A stretch of DNA of 64,000 nt from Paenibacillus pinihumi DSM 23905 = JCM 16419 (GTDB lineage Bacteria > Bacillota > Bacilli > Paenibacillales > Paenibacillaceae), in assembly GCF_000422505.1 (NCBI RefSeq), contig NZ_KE383869.1, forward strand, positions 186,001 through 250,000, written 5' to 3'. The notes beneath the pieces were generated by a model. It had not been told where the DNA came from and searched no databases. It saw nothing but the letters and a program-made list of their open reading frames with translations. The position numbers and the translations under genes were made by a program. Shown piece by piece: positions 51,485 to 60,219 of the stretch. Position 1 is the stretch's first letter. Every line of letters begins with the position of its first letter.

Positions 51485-52255
51485 ATGATTCCATCTTACT
51501 TTTTTGCGCATGGTGCGCCTTCAATTGTTCTTGAACATAATGGATACACCGAACTGATGAAAAACTTTGCAGGAGAAACGCCAAAACCAAAAGCGATCGT
51601 TCTGTTCTCCGCACACTGGGAGCAGCCGGTGCAGACGGTGAGCACGGCAGATCAATACAGCACCATTTATGATTTTGGAGGCTTTCAGGATGAGCTATAC
51701 CGGATGACCTACCCTGCAAAAGGAGAGCAGGCGCTGAGCAGCCAGATTCAGGAGCTGTTCGCCGAGCATGGAATTGAAAGCCAGAGCGACAATGAGCGCG
51801 GGCTTGATCACGGGGCATGGGCTGTGTTGAAACTATTGTATCCGGAGGCGGATATTCCGGTGGTCGCGCTGTCGGTCAACCGTCATTTGACCAATGCGCA
51901 GCAGTATGAGATCGGCAAGGCGCTGTCGAAGCTTCGCGAGCAGGATGTACTGATTATCGGCAGCGGCGGCACCGTGCATAATTTGCGGAGACTGGATTGG
52001 CGGGCAGACGGGGTTGACGAATGGGCCGGGGAGTTCGATAATTGGCTTCAGAGCAAGCTGGAGGCATGGGACACAGAAGCGCTGTTCAATTACAGGGAGC
52101 TGGCCCCTTATGCTGCTGAGGCTGTTCCGACAAATGAGCATTTTATTCCGCTGCTGCTGGCGATGGGGAGCGGGGATGCGAAGCGGCAGGCCAAGCTGGT
52201 GCACCGCAGCTACCAATACGGCAATTTGAGCCTGAGCTGCTGGCAGTTTAACTAA
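51485..52255 (+). CDS. DODA-type extradiol ring-cleavage dioxygenase (YgiD-like)
   Basis: 256 residues, class III extradiol dioxygenase family that cleaves catechols such as 4,5-DOPA. Metal-binding pattern: FFAHGAPS (His near 8), VLFSAHWEQP, GLDHGAWAVL and VPTNEHFIPLLLAMGS. ATG at 51485 with AAGGAG at eight bases. Coupled to the esterase gene upstream and followed closely by a permease gene, forming a compact three-gene unit for an aromatic compound. True substrate not known. Confidence 0.9.
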   Translation: MIPSYFFAHGAPSIVLEHNGYTELMKNFAGETPKPKAIVLFSAHWEQPVQTVSTADQYSTIYDFGGFQDELYRMTYPAKGEQALSSQIQELFAEHGIESQSDNERGLDHGAWAVLKLLYPEADIPVVALSVNRHLTNAQQYEIGKALSKLREQDVLIIGSGGTVHNLRRLDWRADGVDEWAGEFDNWLQSKLEAWDTEALFNYRELAPYAAEAVPTNEHFIPLLLAMGSGDAKRQAKLVHRSYQYGNLSLSCWQFN

Positions 52256-52294
52256 GATGCTGCCGTAAAACCCTGAGTAAAGAAGGCGGCAAGT

Positions 52295-53707
52295 GTGGCA
52301 ATGAACGTAAAAGCTTCTATGGACAGAATGATTATATTTTTGCTGGCTGCTGTGTACATTGCACAGCAGCTTACGCATTGGGGACCGCTAAATGGAGTGC
52401 TTGGCGGTCTTGTTTTTGTGGCGATGCTGATGCTGCTGCCCAAGCTGAAAGGAGCGGCGCTATGGCTGTCGGTGCTCTTCCTGGCGGGCGGCGTCACACT
52501 GATGCTGGTGCAGCGGGCAGACTTGAATTACTGGCTGGAAGCGGCAAGTATTAACGTCACGCTGGTTACGTTGTTTGTGTTTGCGCCGTTGTTTGGGATT
52601 CCGGTCCGTATTCCCGCTTATGTGGAAGCTTTGAAGCGCTTCTATGCCAGACGTGTAAGCAGCGGGACTGTTCTATATATCGGCACACAGATTTTGACAC
52701 AGATCATGGGGGCATTTATTAATGTGGGGTCCATACCTGTCGTGTATCATTTAGCCTTTGTCAGGTCATATTCACCGCGCATGTCAGGACTCCTTGCAAG
52801 TGCCATGAACCGCGGATTCGGTGGCGCGATCTTCTGGTCACCCTATTTTGCCGCTATGGCGCTGGTCACCTCGGCGCTTGCCGTGTCCTGGTCTTCGCTG
52901 CTGCCTTACCTGATCGGCTTGTCCTTGCTTAGTCTTCTGGCAAGTATAGCGGTAGACTGGAAGGGGCTGGGACAAAAGGCGAATGTACCGGAGGAGAAGC
53001 GAGTCCCGGCAGCAGCAGATAGTGACAGTGCTATGCACAGGCAGTCAGGAGTACGGGCAGAGAAACGGGAGTCCGCAGCATTTCCGCTCAGCCTTGGGCT
53101 ATACCTGATACTGGCTATTGCCATTATTCTTCTGATGGAGGAGCTGGCAGAACTGCCGATGGTGCTGATTACCTGTATGACTGCGGTGATCTTCCCTGTC
53201 GTCTGGTGCCTGTCCAAGGGCTCCATGCCGTCCTATTGGCAAGGGCTGCGCAATCATGTGACGGTGACACTGCCGGCGCTACAAAAGGAGATTACGTTGT
53301 TTCTGGCAGCCGGATTTTTCAGCGGTTCGATCGCCGCAACAGGCTTCGGAGCTTACATTCCCGGGTTGCTGGAGCATATTCCGCTCCCGGTTGTCCTGTC
53401 TTTTTCCGTCATGACTGTTCTCGCAATTACATTGTCCTCGCTTATCGGATTGCATCCGATTGTACCCGTAACAGTCCTTGCGACAGGCATTGATCCGGCA
53501 GTCGTTCACATCAGTCCGGTCTACTTCGCTGTGCTGCTGCTTGGCAGCTGGGGCATTTCCAACCCGATTTCACCGGCTTCGGCGGTGAATAACTTGTTGG
53601 CCGGATTGCTGAACAGGTCGGTATTCGAGCTGGCCAAGCCGAATTATAAATTTACAGCGGTCATGGCCATCGCACTCCTTCTCTATTTGGCGCTTGTCTT
53701 CGCTTGA
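52295..53707 (+). CDS. Multi-helix permease of the ion-transporter type
   Basis: 470 residues with about 12 membrane helices in two halves joined by a hydrophilic loop (residues 230-265). Segments such as INVGSIPVVYHLAFV, GGAIFWSPYFAAMALVTSA and LLLGSWGISNPISPASAVNN resemble DcuC/CitM-like organic-acid carriers of the IT superfamily. GTG at 52295 after AGAAGGCGG. Third gene of the esterase/dioxygenase unit, so it may carry an aromatic acid or its ring-cleavage product. Family assignment is general. Confidence 0.75.
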   Translation: MAMNVKASMDRMIIFLLAAVYIAQQLTHWGPLNGVLGGLVFVAMLMLLPKLKGAALWLSVLFLAGGVTLMLVQRADLNYWLEAASINVTLVTLFVFAPLFGIPVRIPAYVEALKRFYARRVSSGTVLYIGTQILTQIMGAFINVGSIPVVYHLAFVRSYSPRMSGLLASAMNRGFGGAIFWSPYFAAMALVTSALAVSWSSLLPYLIGLSLLSLLASIAVDWKGLGQKANVPEEKRVPAAADSDSAMHRQSGVRAEKRESAAFPLSLGLYLILAIAIILLMEELAELPMVLITCMTAVIFPVVWCLSKGSMPSYWQGLRNHVTVTLPALQKEITLFLAAGFFSGSIAATGFGAYIPGLLEHIPLPVVLSFSVMTVLAITLSSLIGLHPIVPVTVLATGIDPAVVHISPVYFAVLLLGSWGISNPISPASAVNNLLAGLLNRSVFELAKPNYKFTAVMAIALLLYLALVFA

Positions 53708-53725
53708 TTCTTGTGTTCTTGTGAT

Positions 53726-53752
53726 GAACCCCATTATTCAGGGGTTCTTTTT
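53726..53752 (+). terminator. Terminator of the dioxygenase/permease operon
   Basis: GAACCCC (53726-53732) pairs with GGGGTTC (53741-53747), followed by TTTTT. Confidence 0.8.
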
Positions 53753-53944
53753 GTGTTTTAGCAGCCGGTCCGGGCCCTGCTTTCGCTTTTTCATAAGTTT
53801 TGCAAGGGGCGGCAGAAGAGTATCAGAATTTGTACAGGGAAGACTATCGAAAAGTTGCTGTCGTATTCGGGAAAGCTTGGGCTACCGGCTTAACAAGGTT
53901 ATACTGGCAACAGGAGATCTCCTTATGAAAAGGGAGGGTAAAGC

Positions 53945-54538
53945 ATGGACGCTGAGTTATTCAACAAGGTCTACGACTCCATCGTGAAGAGGGAATCGAC
54001 GTACGACGGCATTTACTATACAGGTGTAAAAACAACGCGGATTGTCTGCCGGCCTTCGTGCCGGGCACGCACACCCAAGCAGGAGAATATTACGCTCTAC
54101 CCGAGCCTGAAGGCGGCTGTGCGAGAAGGATTCCGCCCTTGCAAGCGGTGCAAGCCGGATACTCCCGGGGCATTGAACCCGGATGCCATGCTTGCGGCGC
54201 AGACGGATGCCCTGATCGCAGCCAATTACCAATCGGCGCTAACGCTGCAGAAACTGGCGGATCAATTGGCTGTCAGCCCGTATCATTTGCAGCGCACGTA
54301 CAAGCGGGTAAGCGGAAGGACGCCAATTGAGAGGCTGCATGCGACAAGATTGAGCGCAGCCCGGACACTGCTGGAGAAAGGGGAGCTGCCCGTTCAGGCA
54401 GTGGCTGCCTCTGTCGGCTACAAGAACGCCTCGCATTTTGCCGCGTGGTTCAAGGAGCAGACAGGGGCTTCGCCGACGGAATACCGGGATAGCGTGCAGG
54501 CCAAGGGGGAGCAGCCAGCCGGAAGCAACAATAGATAA
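53945..54538 (+). CDS. adaA: AdaA: methylphosphotriester-DNA methyltransferase and AraC-type activator
   Basis: 197 residues. N-terminal Ada zinc domain with cysteines at 35, 39, 66 and 69 (VCRPSCRAR, FRPCKRC); one of them takes a methyl group from damaged phosphate. C-terminal AraC helix-turn-helix (SALTLQKLADQLAVSPYHLQ, PVQAVAASVGYKNASHFAAW). When methylated, AdaA switches on alkylation repair genes. It is followed by ogt and alkA in the same direction, giving a full adaptive-response operon. ATG at 53945 after GGGAGG. Confidence 0.93.
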   Translation: MDAELFNKVYDSIVKRESTYDGIYYTGVKTTRIVCRPSCRARTPKQENITLYPSLKAAVREGFRPCKRCKPDTPGALNPDAMLAAQTDALIAANYQSALTLQKLADQLAVSPYHLQRTYKRVSGRTPIERLHATRLSAARTLLEKGELPVQAVAASVGYKNASHFAAWFKEQTGASPTEYRDSVQAKGEQPAGSNNR

Positions 54539-54606
54539 ATCATTGGAACAGAAGCGGTTGTGCATGATGAAGAATGATTAGCTATAGGAAGGATGAATGG
54601 AGCAGG

Positions 54607-55158
54607 ATGAGAACAGATTTGATGTGGGCAAAGCAGAATCTGGAGGGTCGTGATTGGCTGGTGCTGGCAACGGAGCGCGGGCTGTGCCGGATTATATTCC
54701 CGCACGAAGGGCTGAAGGATTTTCAGAGCTGGATCAGCCGTATTATCCCCGGGGGAACGCCGAGAGAGGATGAGGAGGCTCTGAGACGGACAGGGATTTC
54801 CGATTGGCTACAGGCGTATTTTGCAGGAGAGCACAACCCGATTAGCGGTATCCCGCTTGATCTTATCGGGACGGCATTCCAGCAGCAGGTATGGGAGGAA
54901 CTGGGGAGGGTGCCGTACGGGGAGACCCGCACTTACGGGGAAATTGCAGCCGCGATAGGCAAACCGCAGGCTGTCCGCGCCGTCGGCGCGGCCAACGGCG
55001 CCAACCCGATTCCGGTTCTGCTGCCCTGCCACCGGATTATTGGTGCAGACCGCAAGCTGACAGGCTTTCGCGGAGGGCTGGAGATGAAACGCAAGCTGCT
55101 TGATCTCGAGGGGATCAAGGGTGTGGGGGACGGCGGTCATGCCCGGTTCCAGTTTTGA
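54607..55158 (+). CDS. ogt: Methylated-DNA--protein-cysteine methyltransferase (AdaB/Ogt)
   Basis: 183 residues. Suicide repair protein that moves O6-alkyl groups from guanine to its cysteine in VLLPCHRII (near residue 140). Also visible: GTAFQQQVWEELGRVPYGET and TYGEIAAAIGKPQAVRAVGA. ATG at 54607 gives the usual start; an in-frame ATG at 54574 would add 11 residues without a better ribosome site. Lies 68 bases after adaA, overlaps alkA by 20 bases. Confidence 0.93.
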   Translation: MRTDLMWAKQNLEGRDWLVLATERGLCRIIFPHEGLKDFQSWISRIIPGGTPREDEEALRRTGISDWLQAYFAGEHNPISGIPLDLIGTAFQQQVWEELGRVPYGETRTYGEIAAAIGKPQAVRAVGAANGANPIPVLLPCHRIIGADRKLTGFRGGLEMKRKLLDLEGIKGVGDGGHARFQF

Positions 55159-56065
55159 GCTTGCAGTCCGTCAGCCCTTCAGCTTCGCGCGTTGTTTGGA
55201 GTACATGGCAAGGTCTCCGTTGGAGAGTTTATATGAGGTGCGCGGCAGCAGTGTAATCCGGCTGGTCAGGGCAGCACAGGAGCCGGAACAGGGATACGGT
55301 CCCGTCCGCAGCTATCTCGTGGAGATCACCTGTCCCGATGACGAGGCGCTTTACGTCCGGTTCCTCCAGGACGAGCCGGGAAGCGGGCAGGAGCTGGAGG
55401 GCGTCAAGCGCTATATCCGGGAATGGTTCGATTTGGACCGGGATATGAAGCACTGGCATCAGCTGTCCTCCGGCGATCCGGTAATGGGGAAGCTGGCTGC
55501 GGAATTTTACGGACTTCGTATCATTGGCATCCCTGACCTGTATGAGGCGCTCTGTTGGGCAATTGCCGGCCAACAGGTCAATTTGCCCTTTGCATACAAG
55601 CTCAAGGCAAGACTCGCTGAGACGTATGGAGAGAGTGTGTCCTGGGAGGGCTGTGACTATCGGCGCTTCCCTGATCCGTCAGCCCTTGCAGAGGCGGATA
55701 TTGCCGAGCTGCAGTCACTGCAATTTACGCGTGCCAAGTCAGCAGCGATTATCGAGACGGCTGCATTGATGACGCGCGGCGAGCTGTCCCGTGCGGGTCT
55801 GCTCGCGCTGGGAGACTTTGCAGCCGCAGAGAAGGCGCTGGTTGGCATCCGCGGCATCGGACCATGGACCGCCAATTATGTGAGGATGCGCTGCCTGCGT
55901 GACCCGGGTGCATTCCCGATCGGGGATGTTGGCCTGCAAAATGCCGTCCGGGCACAGCTCGGCATGGATCGCAAGCCTACGACCGCCGAGCTGAAGGATC
56001 TGTTCGCGCCCTGGTCCGGCTGGGAAGCATACGCGACCTTTTATCTGTGGCATAGCTTGTATTGA
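55139..56065 (+). CDS. alkA: DNA-3-methyladenine glycosylase II (AlkA-type)
   Basis: 308 residues. Removes alkylated bases such as 3-methyladenine. N-terminal AlkA_N-like region (FSFARCLEYMARSPLESLYE), then a helix-hairpin-helix GPD domain: WAIAGQQVNLPFAYKLKARL, and GIRGIGPWTANYVRMRCLRD followed by PIGDVGLQNA with the catalytic Asp. The ATG at 55139 lies inside the end of ogt (20-base overlap), with GGGGGACGG upstream. In Bacillus subtilis alkA is divergent from adaA-adaB; here all three form one operon. Confidence 0.92.
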   Translation: MPGSSFELAVRQPFSFARCLEYMARSPLESLYEVRGSSVIRLVRAAQEPEQGYGPVRSYLVEITCPDDEALYVRFLQDEPGSGQELEGVKRYIREWFDLDRDMKHWHQLSSGDPVMGKLAAEFYGLRIIGIPDLYEALCWAIAGQQVNLPFAYKLKARLAETYGESVSWEGCDYRRFPDPSALAEADIAELQSLQFTRAKSAAIIETAALMTRGELSRAGLLALGDFAAAEKALVGIRGIGPWTANYVRMRCLRDPGAFPIGDVGLQNAVRAQLGMDRKPTTAELKDLFAPWSGWEAYATFYLWHSLY

Positions 56066-56211
56066 TTTAACAAATCGGGCCTTTCCACTTAAATATGGAC
56101 CAGATTAGATTAATTAGACTCTAAATGAAGAATATGCTGTGAGAAGCTGGCATCCCAGAAGCGAATCCACTATACTGGGAAAGAGATTTTCCAGGAATGG
56201 GAGGAATATTA

Positions 56212-56553
56212 TTGTCCAGTTTGCCAAGCTGTCCGGCGTGCAGCTCTGAATACACCTACCAGGACGGCAGTCTGATCATTTGTCCGGAATGCGGGCACGA
56301 ATGGGTGCCTGGAGGAGATAGCCCGGCTGATCTTGATGCTGAGACTGTCAAAGATGCCAACGGGAATGTTCTGCAGGATGGAGACACCGTATCTGTAATC
56401 AAGGACTTGAAGGTCAAAGGCAGCTCTTCCGTGCTGAAGATCGGAACCCGGGTTAAAAATATCCGGCTGGTTGACGGCGATCATAATATTGATTGTAAAA
56501 TTGACGGTTTCGGCGCAATGAAGCTCAAATCCGAATTTGTGAAAAAGATTTAA
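56212..56553 (+). CDS. PhnA/YjdM-type zinc-ribbon protein
   Basis: 113 residues. Zinc ribbon with CPAC and CPEC pairs at the N-terminus, then the PhnA domain ([39 protein letters not shown]). The TTG at 56212 after GGGAGGAAT gives the standard start [10 protein letters not shown]. Often named alkylphosphonate utilisation protein PhnA, but its actual role is unclear. Stand-alone gene after alkA. Confidence 0.92.
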   Translation: MSSLPSCPACSSEYTYQDGSLIICPECGHEWVPGGDSPADLDAETVKDANGNVLQDGDTVSVIKDLKVKGSSSVLKIGTRVKNIRLVDGDHNIDCKIDGFGAMKLKSEFVKKI

Positions 56554-56613
56554 GTCCAGTTTTTACGCATAGAAGTGGCGACTGATCACGTCCCTGGTTT
56601 TACGAAATGAATG

Positions 56614-56637
56614 AAAGCTCTCGGCAGAGGGCTTTTT
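56614..56637 (+). terminator. Terminator of the PhnA-type gene
   Basis: AAAGCTCTC (56614-56622) pairs with GAGGGCTTT (56627-56635) with one wobble, then T's. Confidence 0.6.
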
Positions 56638-56785
56638 CTATATCCTGACGAGCGTATTCCGACTTCATAGCTAGAGGCATGCATTCGGTTCGTCTAGTAC
56701 CGAATGCTATCTTGTGAGGGCTACTAATTGAGGAAACTAATTCCAGCCGGAATCCGTCTAATACCTAAAAGATGAAGGCGGTGTT

Positions 56786-57244
56786 ATGTTGCGATTTGTA
56801 TCTTATCTGATTCTGTGGTTCTGCTTTAGTTTTCTGCTCGCCTCAGCCCTATTGCTGCTGGAGTATGTAGAGGGCTATAAGATCACCACGACTGAATACT
56901 ATGGCCTGCGCAATTTAGGCTTTGCTTTTGTTCTCATCATAGTATTACCGGCTATACCCGCCTATCCAATCTTAATCTATCCGCTATCGCTGCTAATTCA
57001 GAGAATAGAGCAGATCACACGGCCCTTCCTGGTTCGCGGATTGATTATGGTCTTGCTGTGGATTGCAGCAGGCTGGTTTCTTTTCCACGAGATGTATGAT
57101 GCAGGATTTGTTAAGCAATACGGACTGAACGGTTTCAGCGCCGTCGTTATTTTCGGTGTATTGGGTTTGATTTATGTGAAAATCGAGCATTTTTTGCAGA
57201 TGTGCATGCATAAGCGCTCTGACCCTTCCATACAGGCAAGCTAA
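56786..57244 (+). CDS. Small integral membrane protein, unknown
   Basis: 152 residues with four hydrophobic helices (FVSYLILWFCFSFLLASALL, NLGFAFVLIIVLPAIPAYP, LIMVLLWIAAGWFLF and FSAVVIFGVLGLIYV). ATG at 56786 follows GAAGGCGG. No family recognised. Its stop codon lies at the very edge of the ISL3 element: the 8-base target duplication begins with its last base, so the gene survived the insertion intact but its downstream region was replaced. Confidence 0.6.
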   Translation: MLRFVSYLILWFCFSFLLASALLLLEYVEGYKITTTEYYGLRNLGFAFVLIIVLPAIPAYPILIYPLSLLIQRIEQITRPFLVRGLIMVLLWIAAGWFLFHEMYDAGFVKQYGLNGFSAVVIFGVLGLIYVKIEHFLQMCMHKRSDPSIQAS

Positions 57245-57251
57245 ATTAAAA
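57244..57251. repeat. Left copy of the 8-bp target duplication
   Basis: AATTAAAA directly before the left end of the ISL3 element; identical to 61164-61171. Confidence 0.88.
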
Positions 57252-57277
57252 GGGTATTCGGATTTTATGGTGGAAAA
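57252..57277 (+). repeat. Left terminal inverted repeat of the ISL3 element
   Basis: Begins GGGTATTCGG and ends GTGGAAAA; 19 of 26 bases match the right repeat. A hairpin AAGGGC/GCCCTT right beside it (57276-57296) overlaps the transposase stop. Confidence 0.85.
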
Positions 57278-57281
57278 GGGC

Positions 57282-58614
57282 TTATAATTCGCCCTTCTCC
57301 AATTTCTCAACCAAGGTGGAAATGTCGATACCAAGAAGCTGTTCACTATGTTCACGAACTAAACCGACAGGAGGCCACTTGTCGAACATCGGGAAATTAT
57401 AATCCCGATGTTCATAGTCATCCAGACGCTTTTGATACCTAGGCTTACGCTCCTTAACAAGCCCTTCTGTAAAGAGCATTTTTGCCCGTAAAGCTTCAAA
57501 TGAGTATCCTCTGCCCAAACGATTCATTACACGTATGAGGCTGTTCAGTGACTCAGTATAAGCGTTTGTGATGCGGTGGTCGAAGTAAGCGAATACCTCT
57601 GTTTCCCAGTTCGCCATAGCCTTTGTAAGAGGCTCGAAAGCGGATTGGAGTTCTTCTGGTATCTTGGTTTTCCAGTCGTGATATTTGAGAAATGCCTTTT
57701 GTCTTGTATCACTTTCCCAAATATCGAAATAGGACTCCTTCAATTCATAAGCAATGCCGAGAGAGGGATGATTCTAAGTCCAAAGGTCAAGCGTAATCTT
57801 ATCCATCTCTGTAAGCTCTTTATGGCGCTTAAGGAGGATAAATCGGTCGTGCATAAGCCCACGCCGTACTTTCGGTGATAAACCTTCTCTAAGCTGTTTG
57901 CGGATGGTTTCTAATGCTTGGTTCGCCATACGGACAACGTGAAACTTATCAACGATGATAATTGCCTTTGGCAGCACAGCCTTCACAGCGTCCTTATGCG
58001 GTTGCCACATATCCATAGTGACATAGGCGATTCTCGCCGTGTTTGGAAGCCGAGAGAGGTATCGTACGACTGTCTCCTTGTTCCGATTCGGTAGAACATC
58101 TAACAGTGTCCGTTCTTCGATGTTGGTTAGAACGCACCTGGGCTTAATAATGTGGATTTCATCTATCCCGAGCCATTTAGGGGTTTCAAACCTCAATGTC
58201 TCTTCCAAGCGTTTAATGTAATCACGAAAAATGTTGCGTATCGTCTTTTCGTTAAGACCAACGTCTTCGGAAATACTGACAAACGTGCGTTTAAGGCTCT
58301 GCTTCTCAATATAGGACAGCAAACGTTTTGTACAGTTCCGCTTTTCATCTATGGTGTAGTCTAAGCGTTCCCAGAAGGTCTGAGAGCATTCACGGCAACG
58401 ATACCGCTGACGTTTTACGAGAAGCCCTACACGCTTCCGTGGATAGGTAAGTCCATACACAACTGCTCTCGGTTATCGTGCTTGTAAAGGTTCGCTACGC
58501 ACCCGCAATGAGGACAAGCTAAAGGTGAGAGTTTGTCACCACCCGTATCTGAAAGTCATATTCATTTTCAGCGATGCATATTACGTTAAAATTTGATAAC
58601 TTCAATATATCCAT
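57282..58614 (-). pseudogene. ISL3-family transposase, decayed
   Basis: From ATG 58614 three frames must be joined. MDILKLSNFNVICIAENEYD is followed, after a lost base near 58547, by the zinc-finger part PLACPHCGCVANLYKHDN. After another lost base near 58439 comes the main frame, KRVGLLVKRQRYRCRECSQT. The DDE core is present: WLGIDEIHI, MDMWQPHKDAVK, VDKFHVVRMANQAL and ITNAYTESLNSLIRV. An in-frame TAG at 57774-57776 interrupts it before NHPSLGIAYELKES; CAG is the likely original. With three lesions the enzyme is almost surely dead, so the element needs a related transposase to move. Confidence 0.82.
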
Positions 58615-58883
58615 GTTTTCTTCCTCTTGTAGTAGTTACATTCTGATTTGAATTTCAAACCTCTCGTAGTATCTTGATCGTACCGAGAGAAAAATTCCAA
58701 CATAAGTTTGTAGCCAATCAGAGACTTGCCACTACCGTTGATTTCTGGCTGCTTTACCGCTTTACCTAACTCTACCAATTTCTCAACAATAGACTGCTTT
58801 TCTCCTGTCGGAGCATCGACTACTTGTGGCATAGCCTCTTTTAACACGTAGTAGGTTTTGCTATAGAGAACATCATTGAACAA
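58602..58883 (-). CDS. ISL3 accessory/passenger ORF, 93 residues, unknown
   Basis: TTG start at 58883 with a strong ribosome site (AAAGGAGAG). The stop at 58602 lies inside the first codons of the transposase, a 13-base overlap that would couple the two. The product (MFNDVLYSKTYYVLKEAMPQ, then VVDAPTGEKQSIVEKLVELG) is charged and soluble, with no motif known to me; NGSGKS is not a proper P-loop context. Because the element ends far away at 61163, this ORF is internal cargo or an accessory gene, not a host gene cut by the insertion. Confidence 0.55.
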   Translation of the reverse strand: MFNDVLYSKTYYVLKEAMPQVVDAPTGEKQSIVEKLVELGKAVKQPEINGSGKSLIGYKLMLEFFSRYDQDTTRGLKFKSECNYYKRKKTWIY

Positions 58884-59175
58884 CTGAAACTCTCCTTTTT
58901 AAGTCAAATTATTTTTCATTGGAATCAGGTTTCAAGTCAATCCATATACTTGCCAGGCAAATAACTGCCACTCACTCATGCTGTTTCTAATTAGGAGAGT
59001 CTTAAATTGCCAACCTGAAACAATGCCTCCAGAAATAAAGATTAAATGTAGCCACCTGATTTTTCTCATCTATTCATCCGTTGTGAGTAATTTTATGGGT
59101 ACTTATGCATTCAACCATCCCTCAACATCCTCCAATTCTACCACCAATGGTCCTGTGCCTAAAAAATTGAATTCA

Positions 59176-59964
59176 TCAGTCAGATGGCGTGAACACCCTC
59201 ATTGCTAAATCGCTGCTCTCAGAGATTTTAAAAGTATGGTATCGGAAAGTCAGCAGCTCAGTTTCGGAAAGACGGATTATTTGTTCACCTTCCAAAGTAT
59301 CGGAAACATCATGTCGTTCCCATAGCGTCCTGAATTCTTCGCTCCTGTCACATAACTTGTCGACCAGTTCTTGATACCACGAATCGTTCATGTAAAAGGC
59401 AAACCGGCTTCTGAAATGGGCCACCATCGTAGAGGCGACATTCTCCCAATTCACGATGCGAAACTTGCTGTCCTCCACCGCGAAGACATGCCAAAGAATA
59501 TTTCTTCCGAGCTCCGGGTCTCGGCTGAAGTCTCTACACAACGTATCCGATATTTGGTTCAAAGCGATAACGTTCCAGCGTCTATCAATAATGTACGCCG
59601 GATAGGTTCCCATCCTGTCCAGAATCTTCTGCAGGGAAGGAGGAACGGCATCATCCGCTTTTGACTGCGGAAGCGGGGAATGGTTGGCCAATACGAGAAG
59701 GTGGTTGCGTTCGTCGCTGTTAAGACGTAATGTTCGTACCAAGCTTTCCAGGACTTGCTCCGACACATGAATGTCCCGGCCCTGCTCCAGTGCTGTATAC
59801 CACGGCAAGGAAATACCCGATAAGCTTGACACTTCTTCCCGTCTCAAGCCTTTCGTGCGGCGGCGTGACGTTTCAACCTGCAAACCCATCTCTCCTGGGG
59901 ATAAACGCGAGCGGCGTGACCGGAGAAAATCAGCCAATTGTTTACGTCTTCTTTCATCATTCAT
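59176..59964 (-). CDS. MmyB-type helix-turn-helix regulator (passenger gene)
   Basis: 262 residues. N-terminal XRE helix-turn-helix in the MmyB variant (LADFLRSRRSRLSPGEMGL, RRRTKGLRREEVSSLSGISL, WYTALEQGR), C-terminal PAS-like MmyB ligand-binding domain (PAYIIDRRWNVIALNQISDT, RNILWHVFAVEDSKFRIVNW). ATG at 59964 chosen from family length; its ribosome site is distant. It carries its own promoter (TTGGCA, 16 bases, TACTAT, minus strand 59993-60020). Divergent from the SDR gene, an arrangement in which the regulator usually represses the oxidoreductase. Confidence 0.88.
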   Translation of the reverse strand: MNDERRRKQLADFLRSRRSRLSPGEMGLQVETSRRRTKGLRREEVSSLSGISLPWYTALEQGRDIHVSEQVLESLVRTLRLNSDERNHLLVLANHSPLPQSKADDAVPPSLQKILDRMGTYPAYIIDRRWNVIALNQISDTLCRDFSRDPELGRNILWHVFAVEDSKFRIVNWENVASTMVAHFRSRFAFYMNDSWYQELVDKLCDRSEEFRTLWERHDVSDTLEGEQIIRLSETELLTFRYHTFKISESSDLAMRVFTPSD

Positions 59965-59992
59965 AAATATGTTATATCCTCTCCATTTGGTG

Positions 59993-60041
59993 ATAGTATT
60001 TATACTAGTATTCGTGCCAATAGTATCCGGAACAGTACTAT
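59993..60041. promoter_or_regulatory. Operator cluster between regulator and SDR
   Basis: TAGTAT occurs at 59994, 60006 and 60021, and the inverse ATACTA at 60002 and TACTAT at 60036. ATACTAGTAT (60002-60011) is a perfect palindrome, and ATAGTA/TACTAT (60020-60041) a second inverted repeat. They overlap the regulator's promoter and lie between both genes. Confidence 0.6.
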
Positions 60042-60219
60042 AAATGCACACCTGTATATCGGTTCTATGACTGATTATAATCGTGTTATCGTCCGTTGTT
60101 AAGGAGGAGCCGGAGATTAAACAAGCTGTACCGAATTTCCCATTGATCGGCTGATCGCGGCTGATGAGAATCGTTTGGCAAGGTCAATCCAAATATCGAA
60201 TACGAAGGAGATTTTTATT

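Noticed and set aside
58615-58980. A nearer right end for the ISL3 element, just upstream of the transposase
   Set aside because: No sequence like the left end or a matching 8-base repeat was found there, whereas 61138-61171 shows both.
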